Assembly: GCA_035772405.1 (NCBI GenBank) | Contig: JAYKKM010000048.1 | Location: 723,501-787,500 of the forward strand | Source of the DNA: Chrysogorgia sp. JL179-B06 | Lineage: Eukaryota; Cnidaria; Anthozoa; Scleralcyonacea; Chrysogorgiidae | Length of the DNA: 64,000 nt | Reading direction: 5' to 3' | Part shown: positions 1 to 10,597 of the stretch, in pieces | Numbering within the stretch: position 1 is the stretch's first letter | Layout: each line of letters starts with the position of its first letter | Translations under genes and position numbers: made by a program | Notes under the pieces: generated by a model | Told to the model about the DNA's origin: nothing | The model's input: only the letters and a program-made list of their open reading frames with translations | Databases searched by the model: none

Positions 1-355
1 ATCTCGGCAGAAAACGACAATTAGTTTCCGGGAATTTGTCCGTTACATCGTGGAAGGGAAAGATGAAGTGATGGATAATCACTGGCGACTTTACGATGAT
101 CTTTGTAAGCCATGCTTGTTATATTACGACTTCGTCGGATATTTCAGAGAACTCGACCGAGATGCTAACGACATTCTCCGAATACTAAACGTCACTGACA
201 AGGTGTCGTTTCCGAGAAACCTCACCTCGGAGTACGAAGTACCAACTTCGTTGATCGTCGACAGATATTTTTCGGAACTTTCCAGGAATTTGCAGGACAG
301 ACTTTACGAGAAATATCAATACGACTTTGAAATGTTTGGGTACGACAAGCAATGA
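1..355 (+). CDS. Carbohydrate sulfotransferase (CHST8-14 / HNK-1ST type), C-terminal part
   Basis: Golgi sulfotransferases of this family move sulfate from PAPS to GalNAc, chondroitin or glucuronate residues of glycans. The frame is open from base 2 and gives about 117 residues to a TGA at 353-355. Visible family landmarks in order are FREFVRYI, DNHWRLYDDLCKPC, YYDFVGYFREL, a YF..L..L segment and the terminal DFEMFGY, which together mark the C-terminal third of the Sulfotransfer_2 fold. The PAPS-binding 5' and 3' phosphosulfate loops are not in the window, so the gene is cut by the window edge. Bases 9-10 are AG and could be a splice acceptor (exon from base 11), but no good pyrimidine tract is visible. 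Which CHST paralogue it is cannot be decided. Confidence 0.85.
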   Translation, partial: SRQKTTISFREFVRYIVEGKDEVMDNHWRLYDDLCKPCLLYYDFVGYFRELDRDANDILRILNVTDKVSFPRNLTSEYEVPTSLIVDRYFSELSRNLQDRLYEKYQYDFEMFGYDKQ

Positions 356-467
356 ATCTACAGGAGTTCATGTTGTGACGTCAACACGAACATTTCCGAA
401 TGACGTCCGGACGAGGCCGACTGACGATGGAGTATTATGGAGTATGGCAATTATAATACCATTGATA

Positions 468-1107
468 TAATATGAAAAGGAGAAATAAGAGAACTTCAAT
501 GTGTCGAAAAATACTTAAAGAGCGTCAAAAAAATTATTGTCTTATTTGGAAGAACATTTAAAATGATAAAGTAACTTCTTTTGAAGATTTTTGCTTCTTC
601 GCTTTGTTTTTGATATATTTCAGTTTGTTTGATATGGAAATGTATGGAATTTCGTCACACATGCATAATGAGTTACCGGAGAAGTTTGTGTATCACTTTC
701 ATTCTCAAACGAAATCCTTTAAAATCAAGAAGTTTGGTGTTGTGGGAGAAACACGCGCACATGTTATTCACACTTTAGTGTTTTCATTTCATGAAGGAAA
801 AGATATATAACATTCTCTGATAACTCATTATACATGTGTGACGAAATTCCAGACATTTGCATATCAAACAAACTGAAATATCTCAAAAAGAAAGCGAAGA
901 AGCAAAAATCTTCAAAAGAAGTTAATTTATCATTTTAAAAGTTCTTGCAAATAAAACAACGACGTTTCGGACTATGTGTACTTCTTCCTCCATCTGACCT
1001 GAAGGACACATCGTCCTAAACGTTGTCCATGAATATACTAAGTACTCTTACTTAAGTATTTCTCGACACATTGAAGTTCTCTTATTTCTCCTTTTCATAT
1101 TATATCC
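468..1107. mobile_element. Foldback repeat family A with a family B element inside
   Basis: The arms at about 468-518 and 1057-1107 are inverted copies (left arm ATATGAAAAGGAGAAATAAG). Other family A copies lie at 43665-43910, 46545-47225 and 62401-62536. A family B element starts at the TTAA at 515-518 and runs to about 962; its own arms (GAAGAACATTTAAAATGATA and its complement) fold back around 602-885. The right junction is rearranged: the terminal inverted repeat and TTAA of B are missing there. The reading frame at 604-810 lies inside B, recurs in B at 12487-12693 and is not a gene. Confidence 0.75.
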
Positions 1108-1485
1108 AGTTCTTTTGAGAACTTAGCAGCTTTCATACTTTTTCTAATTATCACCATATTTGCTTGAATACCTTACTTCCTTTGGAAGACTGACTTCGCG
1201 CAGACTAGCAACTATATTACTACAATCTCAAAATACACAAAATTGTAGTTTCGACTGCGCATACATATGACACGTTTTGAGTCGGGTCTAAATCTTATTT
1301 CATACATAATATAAGTCTTAATCACCCATAGTAAACTACGTAAATTATGTAAATAAACTATATTTTGTACAATAAGTCATGTTATTTATGAAACGGCTAT
1401 TTATGAAAGTTTTAGGCTCAACTCAGAACGTGTCATACTTATTGCGCAGTCGACACTACGATTTCGTGTATTACAACAATCTCAA

Positions 1486-1960
1486 AATGTCATGGCTAGA
1501 TGGAATACATGCAGTCACGGTGACTGTGAGTTACTAGGTCTGAGTCGTCTTCTGGACGATCTTTTTTAGTATCCGCGAGTGCTTGGATGAAATGAGGGCA
1601 TCTCCTTCGTGCACCGCACACACAATGGACACAGACTACGTCATAGATACATCAAGGTTATTTTCTCGGGATTCAGAAGCTTTATAAAAGAACAAAAACC
1701 CTAACCATAACCCAAATAAAAACTCTAGTCCTTAACCCTGAAATAAAGGAATACTAACCCTACTTTTAAACTAAAGATTTCAATGATGTAATATTCTGTG
1801 TCCAGTACACAAAATAAGAGCCGAAATGAGAGATTGTAATGTTATCATACGATCGGACATGGCTGTATGATTAGACGCATCATGGACTGTTAACGGGGTT
1901 ATGGTTATGATCTAAGTTGTTTTGGCCCGCAAAATGGGTTTTCTAACCCCCGCCTAGTGG
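1486..1960. mobile_element. Family J repeat, interrupted by a hAT-like MITE
   Basis: The left end (CATGGCTAGATGG, then GTGACTGTGAG) and later segments match the compact copy at 35214-35450, which ends in the inverse CTAGCCATGACC. In this copy the sequence is split at 1597 by a separate element. The right end is eroded. Confidence 0.6.
1597..1822. mobile_element. hAT-like MITE with 8-bp target duplication
   Basis: The element begins GGCATCTCCTTCGTG and ends in the imperfect inverse (CACAAAATAAGAGCC). It is flanked on both sides by GAAATGAG (1589-1596 and 1823-1830), an 8-bp target site duplication as hAT transposases make. It sits inside a family J repeat. A second copy is at 25778-26002. It encodes no transposase. 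Confidence 0.8.
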
Positions 1961-1985
1961 TTTGAACCTAGGAGTATCATTAGAT

Positions 1986-2192
1986 GTGTGAAGTTGATCA
2001 TCCAGGTTGTTGTAGTCTTGAGAAAGACTATTGTTGGTGACTGACGTTTCGACGGTCAGGCAAACCTGAGAAACACGCTTTACTAATTGACTCTGAAGAT
2101 GACCACCACTGATGCCGTCAAAACGCCAGTCACCAACAATAGTCTTTCTCAAGACTACAACAACCTGGACGATCAACTTCACACATCTACTC
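1986..2192. repeat. Foldback repeat, about 205 bp
   Basis: The left arm (TGTGTGAAGTTGATCATCC, then GAGAAAGACTATTGTTGG) is repeated inverted at about 2132-2190. The loop contains GACGTTTCGACGG. A fragment of one arm recurs at 27255-27300. No coding content. Confidence 0.65.
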
Positions 2193-2662
2193 TAGCCATA
2201 GCCTGAGCCCGTCCCCCGTCCCAGCCCCTTTGCGCCTGCTACGCAGGCTAATCTAGCCACAACAATCTCAAAATGCAATAAACGCAATGTAGATTAAATA
2301 CTTTTTATTCTCCATTCATATATACTGTATATTAATCAGTAGTTTCCACAAAACGCCTTATTTAGAGATGTGTTATTCCTTTTAAAGCAAGGCTAACTTC
2401 GATCACAGCAAAATGCAAAGTATAAAGGTGGTCACTAGAAAAGATACTTCAAAATAAGATTTCCGTGGAGAAACTTCAAGGGTTTAGTATAAAGGTTGGA
2501 TAAAGCATAGATAAAGGGTTTCAAACATAATTAGGGTCCATATTAAGTTTTGACTTTGGGGTCGTATTAACCCTTTGAACAGTTTGTTACCAGTCTCCAC
2601 GCGGAACCCTTATCTTGCAACAACAACGAATGTGTCCGTAAATTCATCAGCCGTGTATATTT

Positions 2663-3840
2663 TCAAAGATGTGACTCTTTTTCAGCATAGTGAACTTTTT
2701 TCTCTTTCTTTTGGTCGTGGTCTTCTCCCGCGTGTTTTATCTCGCGACCCGCGTGGTGCCTCCCACGACCTTCCCGATCACGATGAGCCCGATGTTCCAA
2801 CGCTGGCGTCACACGACTTTGGCTTTCCCCGCCATGCCTTCGTCGATCATCGTTCAATCCTATCCGATGAATCATTATGATAATAATGATAATAGTAATC
2901 AGTATTATGATTTAAATTTCGATCATAATCATAATTATATTCTGATGATCATAATCAGACTCTGATCTGAATCATACTCAAGCATACTCTGATGATCATA
3001 ATCTGATGATTACAATCATAACCATAATCATATTCTGATGATCATAATCATAATCTGATGATCACAATCATAACCATGATCATAATCTGATGATCACAAT
3101 CATAACCATAATCATATTTGGATGATCACAATCATGACCATAATCATAATCGTAATCATAGTAAGGCATACACTGATGAGCATAATCATAATCTGATGAT
3201 CACAATCATGACCATAATCATAATCTAATCATAATCACAATCATAATCTGATGATCACAATCATAACCATATTCTGATGATCACAATCATAACCATATTC
3301 TGATGATCACAATCACCATATTCTGATGATCACAATCATGACCATAATCATAATCTGATGATCGTAATCATAATTATAATCTGATATCACAATCATAACC
3401 ATAATCATATTCTCATGATCACAATCATAATCATACTCTGATCATAATCAAGAATACTATGAAGTCTGATCCTGATATATATGATAATCATATTCTAATG
3501 ATCATAATCATAACCATAATCATAATCTGATGATCATAATCATACTCAAGCATACTCTGATGATCATAATCATATTTATAATCACTACATGTACCTGATA
3601 TTTTATCAATAATCATAACGTAATTGATCATAATCATTCGTAATCACCTGATATTTTATTACGTCCATTATGAAATCCCTTTGTTTTTTCTTTCCATTCT
3701 TTGTCAAACTGTCCTGCGTCATCTGTACAACAAGAAAATAATTAACTCTTTCTTTTCTCACAAAGACATGCACACAGATAAACAAAGAGACAAGACTGAC
3801 AGATAGAGTCAGACAGAGAGACAGACAAGTAGACAGGATC

Positions 3841-3887
<47 letters not shown>

Positions 3888-6800
3888 GTCAGACAGAGAG
3901 ACAGCATCAGACAAAAGACAGAGAGTCAGACAAAGAGATAGGATTTTTTTCTTCTTTCAGACAAAGAGACAGAGAGTCAGACAAAGAGACAGAGAGTCAG
4001 ACAGAGACAGGATCAGACAGAGAGACAGATAGACAGAAACAGAGAGTCTGACAGAGAGAGACAGAGAGACAGACAAATACAGAGAGACAGACAAACAGAG
4101 AGACAGGATCAGACAGAGAGACAGACAGACAGACATAAGACAGACAGACAGACAGACAGACAGGATCAGACAGAGAGACAGGATCAGACAAAGAGACAGG
4201 GTCAGACAGAGGACAGATAATGACACAGAGAGTCAGACAGAGAAACAGATTGTCAGAAACTATAACTATAAGGTACTTGAGTTAATAACATGCACACTAT
4301 ATACAAAGAGTCAGACAAAGAGTCAGACAAAGAGACAGACAAAGAGAGCCAGACAAAGAGTCAGACAGAGAGATCAAGATCAGAGTTTCCACATACTTTC
4401 ATCGATGTTTAAAAAATCTTGTTTTTGTTCTTCTTCTTCTGTTCTTGTGTTTCTTGATTTCTCAACCACATGAGCACGTTCTCCTAGAAACAAGAAGGAA
4501 AGTCTTCATAAGAAGAAAGTATTGTGTCACAAGGGTTCCAAGGGCCTACGATTTAAGGTCATTATCCAAGAAGACCCCAAAAGTCTTACCACTTGCTGGT
4601 ATTATTGCAAAGGCAGCACTTTCTCCTCAATTATTTTTAAGACCTTAGTGGTGGTGCAAAACAGGATTTTAATGTGTGTCTCCCAGCTCATAGACATGTG
4701 TGGTAACCACTAGACCACAACAGCTGGTCTAGTGGATCGTCAAGCTCAAATCCTCAAAAAATGTTTCTGAGTCCCAGACAGGAATCGAACGTCCTGTAAC
4801 CTTCTAATTGCTGGTGAAATGTTTTAACCATTAAACTACTGAGACTCTAATGGAGAAAAGAAAGTGTAGTGTATACACTGTATACAAGCTTTTCCATGAT
4901 AATGGCTTGATAAACAGATTGCAAATAAAGTCCTAGATGAGAATGGATCCACCTATGGGTAAATCTATTGACACTGTAACCAGCCAGATCTATTGGTATC
5001 ACACTCTATCCTCTGCAGAGGCTTCCAATGTGATAGAGCGGGTAATGGGTTGGGATAGAAAATGCAATAGATGAAAAATGCTGAAATCCGGACCAAATGT
5101 CAGCGGTTTTCCTTATCCCATTACCATCTACCGCATCCTTTCCCGACCCATTACTCCATCTACCGCATCGGAAGCATCGGCGGAGGAGAGAGGGTATCAT
5201 ATACTAACCAATATGATGTCCAACAGCCATCTTATGAATGCCACTTTCAGAGTCTCTTACTGTTTTCTGTGTTTCTTTGACTCCACCTGGTGCAGTCTTG
5301 GTTGAGCTGGATGCTTCGTAGTATTTAGGCACTCCACTGCCATCATTACTGTATGTCATTACTTTACTTGATGAGAAAGAGTAGCCTCCATTGGGATTGG
5401 AAGCCGTATTATCCTATAAAAAAACAGAAGTTGGTGAGCAAGGTTTTAAAACAAAACAAATTTATGGAGATATATGTCCTAAATGAAGACCTCTGCATGA
5501 TTCTATGATTCAAGAGAAGTTTGAGAGGGGTTCAACAGGGGAAACAGACGTGAGAGGTTGTTCAAATCAATAGCCAGTTGTTCAAGCCTGGGTAACTTAT
5601 CTTGTAAATAAATCTTATTCAGCAGATCTTATATTTCCTGTAAAAACTATAGGGAAAAGACAATTTATATATCTGACTGACAGATAAGGGCCTTCCCTTG
5701 AAACGTTAGACAACTTACACACTATTTTGGCAGTACACCAACCTTTTTAGATATTTGATTTGTATTTCTACATTGCCTACGTAGCACATGTTTAATCTGA
5801 CAAATAGCAAGTTATCCAATGGATAGTGGCTGATCTGGGTTTTGTACAACTGGACCCAGTTGGATAGGACTTATTAAGTTGTCCAGGCTTTGAACAAGTG
5901 GCCTATTATTACTTATTTAATATATTTCTATTTCATTCTTACACAATCTCTGTGCATTTGAGACATCATAGAGTTCATATTTCTAAACATTGAATCAAAT
6001 CCACCCATAAAACCACCATGTCGAGGAACCATCGCCCTTTCTTCATCTCTGCGGTCTTGTGGTCCAGCTTCAAGCATCCCAAATGGACTACCAAATGGTC
6101 TGGCAAATCCACCAAAAGCTCCAAATCCACCCATCATTCTATCCATTTCTCTCATGTGCTCTCGTTGGGCACTAAAGATTAACATGATTAAATATATTTA
6201 GATTAATTTATAAGTCATGTTCTACACTTGATGAATATTATTACGAGAAACGTACTAGTAGTATAATGCATATACTGTAATCTGATTGGCTACTCTACTC
6301 AATATCTAATTGTCATTAGATATTAGCCTAAACAAAATTGGCTTGTTTTTTGAAATAATTTTCTTCTCACACACAGCTGGGAGCTGCTGCAGCAATCAAT
6401 GGCGAAAGCAACAACAAAATGCACCCTACGTAACCCGCACCACCCCTAACACCTGATTATCACCATGCCCCCCAGCAGTGTGTGAGAAAACATTTTCTGC
6501 TTCTTTCGTACCTCAGCCAGCAGAAAATAAAACTTCTAAAATGATTTTTTTACAAACTCAGTTGCGTGAATTTGCACGCAGAGCTCGGCACTCTTCATCT
6601 ATATCTACATGTCGTTGTTATGCATTAGTACAAATATCCAAGTAGTTAGAACTCAGTTTTAGGCACAGGTAACAAACAAGGCAGCTAACAAACAATGCAG
6701 ACAACAAACAATGCAGACAACAAACAAGACAGACAATTAATGAACAAATAAGGCAGACAACAAATAAAACAGGGAAAAAAAGACAACAAATTTGAAAATA

Positions 6801-9800
6801 GGCCCTAACTACCTTACAATATTGTAAAAAAGTAGAGTGCTGCATACATAGACAGTGTTTTTGATATATAGCAAAGTGAAAAGGTGGTAAACTGCCAAGA
6901 TTTTTAGTAACAAAATACTGAAATTTCGAGCGGAGCTCTGACGAAGGGCTCCCCTCGAAACGTCAGTATTTTGTCACTAAAAATCTTGGCAGTTTACAAT
7001 ATTGTAGTGTGTTGTACATGAATAAAAAAAGAAAATGTTGGAGAACTTCCAAAATAAGTGTGTAGGAGCTATAAGGCCCTTCTTCAATGTCTAAGGCACT
7101 TCTTTTTATAGTGTTTTTAATTCATAAGTACCTAAGCCTAGCTCCTTCACAGACATTCTTTGTACAGTGTTGCCTCACTATAGCGCAGTAGTTGGGGTAC
7201 ATAGTGGAGACCATGTTAGAGATGAAGCACGTTTATTGCGAGTTATTGGACAAATCTCATTCCCAGTACTCTTGCCACTCAGTCCTGGTGCAATATTGTG
7301 GAAAGAGTACTGGGAATAAGCATGGATACTACTTCATTAAAAGCATTGGTTCTGAAGAAGCTTGAAGTTAGAAGTCCGCTATTAAAGACTAATCACACTG
7401 CCATGTTGTCGTTCTATCTCATAATAATTGCGAACATTCAGGGCGTTCAGCAATTGTTAAGATCATTCAAATTGTCTCAAGTGATCATAATAACTGCCGC
7501 AGGGCTCAAGATTTGAATTTTTTCCAATATCCAAGTGGATACTAGCACCTTAAAATCTGGTATCCCTCCTTGAAATTTAGTATCCCAGATTTGGATACTT
7601 TAGTAGGGATTCCGATTAGCAGTATCCAAACACGGTAAAATATAAAAAAATATAAGGGAGCAATTATAGAATACCCGTCCACTTTTGAAACTGCATTTAA
7701 GGCAGAAATACAAACCAGGATGCTCTTTGTCTTTAAATACACGGAATAAGAAACAAAGCACCAAAACAGAGCTATTTTGTCGAACATTTCGCCAAAATGT
7801 ACAGAGTTTTTTTATAGTATCCCATCGGGATACTAAGCCCCATCGGGATACTAAGCCTATGATATCCAATATTAAAATATGGTATCCCGTGGATATCGGG
7901 ATACCGCAAATCTTGAGCCCTGTTGGGCAAAGTGAAATTTTTGGGGTCCAAGGACAAACCGTTATACCAAGTCGCACGTTATAACGATGCACGCTTAATA
8001 GCGAGGCTCCACTGTATATCTAAGAAGGTTGATGTACTGCTGAAAATAGCATGTAAGTTGTCTAACATTTTGAGTAAAGAAGGCCCTTCACTTATCCTAA
8101 ATCCCATCTAATGTTTGCTCACATAAGTAGAACATTCCTTTCTCTTTGTGAATTTCGCTCGCTGATGAAAGGCACTCACTTGAAACATTACACCTCCTAC
8201 TCAATATTTCTGCAGTATACACCCACCTTTTAGGGTATTTTTGGTTTTGTATTTTAACACTCATGTCCACACAGAACTCTACTTTTAAGTACAGTAACTA
8301 CCTAAATTGGTAGTATAGTAACTACCTAGTTGGGAGAAGTTGTTTTAAAAACATGTCAGTTTTATTATCTTTGGTGATCATTTTCTTTATTCTCATTACC
8401 TCTATACTTGGTTAAAGGGGAACTGTACCAAAAAAATTAATTACTTTTAAATAAAAGGCCTTGAAGTATAATGTTTGGAAATGTTAATAGTTTTACAATA
8501 TCTGCTCTTCTACTCGAGAAATAACGTTTTCATTCTCGTATTTTATGCCTCTGGACGCCGCCATTTTCGAGTTTGTTCGACGGCTCAAGATTGATGTACA
8601 GCGGTGGTTTTCTTTTCAATATTGACGTCATTGAGTGTTTGTCCTTTGTTCGTTGCACTCAAGTGACGTCAAATTTGAAAAGAAACCCTCGCTGGACCTT
8701 GAGTCTGAGCCGTCGAACAAACTCGAAAATGGCGGTGTCCAGAAGCCTAAAATACAAGAATGAAAACGTTATTTCTCGAGTACAAGAGCAGATACCGTAA
8801 AACTATTAACATTTCCAAACATTATACTTAAAGGCCTTTTATTTAAAAGTAATTTATTTTTTGGGTACAGTTCCCCTTGAACCATTGATATTATTAGGAG
8901 AAGTTAGGGATACTCTAGCCAAAATACAAAATGGGATTCATATGAAAGATCTTACTGACTTTAGTTTATTTTCAAAGTTTCAGCATTCCTATTGATTTAA
9001 GTAGTAAGTAAGTTGGCCGGCCATAGCCTCCGGCGACCCGTAGGCTCCTCTTTCATTAGCTGCTACCCGAAGGTAGGGGTGGGTGCCACTCCTATCCCTG
9101 GAATTAACCACTTAGCCCAGCCAGAGCTGGTCCCAATTTTATTTAAGGCTCTTGGTGAAAGCCCGACGTCCAATTAGCACTGCTCATTAGATTATGGCAA
9201 CACTAATTTTCAGTCTTCCGGGATCGATATATGAACAAGGTGGTAACCCATCCAGTTAGTGTACCTGAGGTATGGTGCTTAACTTTGGAAAGTCAAGCAG
9301 CGGTCACTGACCACTATATTATACCGGTCTAGGTCTAGGCTCGATTTAATTAAGAAGATATGACTAGTTGAAAATTTGGTACCATATTTGTTTTGAAAAT
9401 ATGACATCATTGAGTGCTTCTTTATCAGCAGTGGAGTTGTTTTGATGGTGATCACATAGTGATAGCTGTTGTAAATGTTCTCTTAGGTCTAATCTTAGAT
9501 AGAAGCACTGAGTGATGTCTACATGTTTGCCAAACAAATATGACGTTGAAATTGGTCAAACTCCAACTTTAACAACTTGCAAGATCTTCTTAACTTAATT
9601 TGAATACTTTCATTACTAAAAATCTTGGCAATACACCACTTTTTTTGCTTTACTACATCCAATACACTGCCTACACAGCACTCTACTTTTTTACTACTAA
9701 AAGAAATGTTTGGAGACAAATACTGCAATAATGAGAATTTCTGTTGGGCTTAATACAGATCTAAAGTTGAGCTCTCAAGACATTAATATTGCAAAAATTT

Positions 9801-10597
9801 AACACTGAATCAAGGGGAAAGTTCAGAATCATCCCCAGGGTAATATACAATGATGAATATACAATGATGAATTTACATCATTTCCATGAAAACAAGTTTT
9901 CTTTGTCTTTCAGCAGTGTAATGTTTATGAGAATTTGTCTTCAGAAATGTTAATTGAAACATGGGCTGAACGATACAAGTTTTTGGCAGACATCTACTGT
10001 ATTACAATTCTGTGCAAGAAACTGGTTTTCTAGTTTTTTCCAAGCTATGTATTTACATCACAATACAATATCTTTTATGAAACGAATACTCTAGTCTCAA
10101 ACCGCAACGATAGAATTATGGCTCAATTTTATATTTAGCCTTCCGAATTCTAATTATAAAACATTTTCCTGCTGCTATGCGAGTTAAACCAAGTATTTTA
10201 ACTAGCAGAACACTTCACTCTAGCCTAGTTTAGCTTCTGGACTGTAATATACAGTCTAAAATACAATATGTCAACAATATAGCTTGACATTTAATAACCT
10301 AAACAATTGCCTTGTTTTTGAAAGAACTCTTAAAGAAATTTGCATCTAAACTCGGTGCTTGTCACTCTAAGTATAACATGTTTCCGTACACAAGACCTTG
10401 ACCGAAAAGGGATTGATTAACCTGCATGAGTAGTTCAATTGATAAACCTTTGGTGTAATCGTATACATATTTTCTTCGACCCAACTTTCATGTGAAACCA
10501 CACTTTGTAACACAATAAATCATTCATTCTTCTGTCTAGATAATACTTACTTAAAGAATGGGTCATCGTTGAAGGTCATAAATGAACGGGGAAACAT
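2663..10597 (-). CDS. MLF: Myeloid leukemia factor (MLF) family protein
   Basis: MLF proteins are small nucleocytoplasmic adaptors, known in flies and vertebrates for effects on haematopoiesis and protein stability. The exons on the minus strand are 10597-10551, 6171-5943, 5413-5209, 4483-4397 and 2859-2663; they join in phase to 765 nt (254 aa). Exon 1 gives MFPRSFMTFNDDPFF, the typical MLF start. Exon 2 is Gly/Met-rich (MDRMMGGFGAFGG) and ends FRNMNSMMSQMHRDC. Exon 3 carries the family core (SSSKVMTYS, TAPGGVKETQK, DSESGIHKMAVGHHIG). Exon 4 is ERAHVVEKSRNTRTEEEE..FLNIDE. The final exon is an inference: its acceptor at 2860 lacks a pyrimidine tract and its basic tail is not recognisably conserved, but phase and reading frame fit. 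The gene covers 8 kb because its introns are full of repeats. Confidence 0.88.
2876..3600. repeat. Degenerate (ATAATC)n / CTGATGATCA minisatellite
   Basis: About 700 bp of imperfect copies of a 20-30 base unit built from ATAATCATAATCTGATGATC. It lies in the last MLF intron, directly upstream of the proposed final exon. Reading frames across it are repeat artefacts. Confidence 0.9.
3795..4385. repeat. (GACA)n / AGACAGAGAGTC microsatellite array
   Basis: Almost 600 bp of GACA and GACAGAGA units, purest at 3841-3890, mixed with AGTCAGACAAAG blocks. The array ends about 10 bp from the donor of MLF exon 4 (exon end 4397), so the last MLF intron is nearly all simple repeat. The Ser/Cys/Leu-rich minus-strand frames here are not genes. 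Confidence 0.92.
4740..4860 (-). mobile_element. tRNA-derived SINE fragment
   Basis: Read on the minus strand this is a decayed copy of the tRNA-like head seen at 43534-43608: D-arm remnants, then CAGGAC-TTCGATTCCTG-type T-arm and GGGACTC. It is followed by the TCAGAAAC segment also seen near 14150 and 40770. An insertion in the T-arm and mismatches in the D-arm make it non-functional as a tRNA. Confidence 0.65.
4985..5208. mobile_element. Foldback MITE abutting MLF exon 3
   Basis: The left side (TTGGTATCACACTC, CTGCAGAGGCTTCC, GGGTAATGGGTTGGGA) is matched in inverse order on the right (GACCCATTACTCC, GGAAGCATCGGCGGAGGAG, ACTAACCAAT). The right terminus coincides with the 5' splice site of MLF exon 3 (exon end 5209). 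Confidence 0.6.
5690..5800. repeat. Family G foldback fragment (one arm)
   Basis: The text AACGTTAGACAACTTACAC...CAGTACACCAACCTTTTTAG and TGCCTACGTAGCAC matches the right half of the elements at 29703-29885 and 49195-49390. It lies in MLF intron 2. Confidence 0.6.
6865..7000. repeat. Family H foldback element
   Basis: Arms of about 45 bp (TGCCAAGATTTTTAGTAAC and its complement) flank a centre with CTCTGACGAAGGGCTCCCC and TCGAAACGTCAG. Fragments of the same family occur at 9600-9690, 10925-11005, 19203-19279, 32095-32250 and 44925-45008. Confidence 0.75.
7165..8014. mobile_element. Tigger/pogo-like non-autonomous element with nested insertion
   Basis: The termini are CAGTGTTGCCTCACTATAGC and its inverse (GCGAGGCTCCACTG), flanked by TA on both sides, as expected for pogo-type Tc1/mariner elements. 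A sister copy is at 37957-38786. A CAGGGCTC...GCCCTG element (7500-7922) is inserted inside. The frames at 7600-7992 are not coding. Confidence 0.7.
7500..7922. mobile_element. Family K MITE (CAGGGCTC ends)
   Basis: It begins CAGGGCTCAAGATTTG and ends CAAATCTTGAGCCCTG. The interior has inverted GGTATCCC/GGGATACC blocks. CAGGG...CCCTG ends are typical of hAT elements, but the 8 bases on each side do not match, so no duplication is preserved. A second copy is at 57715-57991. Confidence 0.65.
8017..8285. repeat. Divergent family G foldback copy
   Basis: Left arm AAGGTTGATGTACTGC...AGTTGTCTAACATTTTGAG, right arm GAAACATTACACC...CAGTATACACCCACCTTT. The centre carries CGCTGATGAAAGGC and TTGAAAC. 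It lies in MLF intron 1 next to the Tigger-like element. Confidence 0.5.
8412..8880. mobile_element. Family F MITE, TTAA-flanked, inserted in a family L repeat
   Basis: The arms are almost perfectly complementary (AGGGGAACTGTACCAAAAA at the left, TACAGTTCCCCT at the right, then matching TAATTTACTTTTAAATA-type blocks). Flanks are TTAA (8412-8415) and TTGA (8877-8880, one substitution). Interrupted family L sequence continues on both sides (8325-8411 and 8881-8905); the uninterrupted L copy at 43210-43385 keeps a single TTAA at that place. Confidence 0.8.
8995..9335 (-). mobile_element. 5S rRNA-derived SINE (SINE3-like)
   Basis: On the minus strand from about 9310 the text AAAGTTAAGCACC...GGTACACTAACTGGATGGG..ACCACCT follows the internal promoter part of 5S rRNA (AGCTAAGC, GTTAGTACTTGGATGGG, ACCGCCT). 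Downstream comes a GC-richer body (GCCATAATCTAATGAGC, TCGGGTAGCAGC, GTCGCCGGAGGC). Pol III SINEs with 5S heads are known. The match to 5S is from memory of the conserved box C region. Confidence 0.6.

Noticed and set aside
604..810. 68-residue frame that recurs almost unchanged at 12487-12693
   Set aside because: Repeated because it lies in a family B MITE; no start context, domain or splice support.
3606..4226. Ser/Leu/Cys-rich minus-strand frames
   Set aside because: Pure translation of the GACA microsatellite.
5006..5305. Overlapping short frames on both strands
   Set aside because: Foldback MITE beside MLF exon 3 plus antisense of that exon.
7600..7992. 130-residue minus-strand frame
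   Set aside because: Covers the nested K element and Tigger-like arm; no domain.
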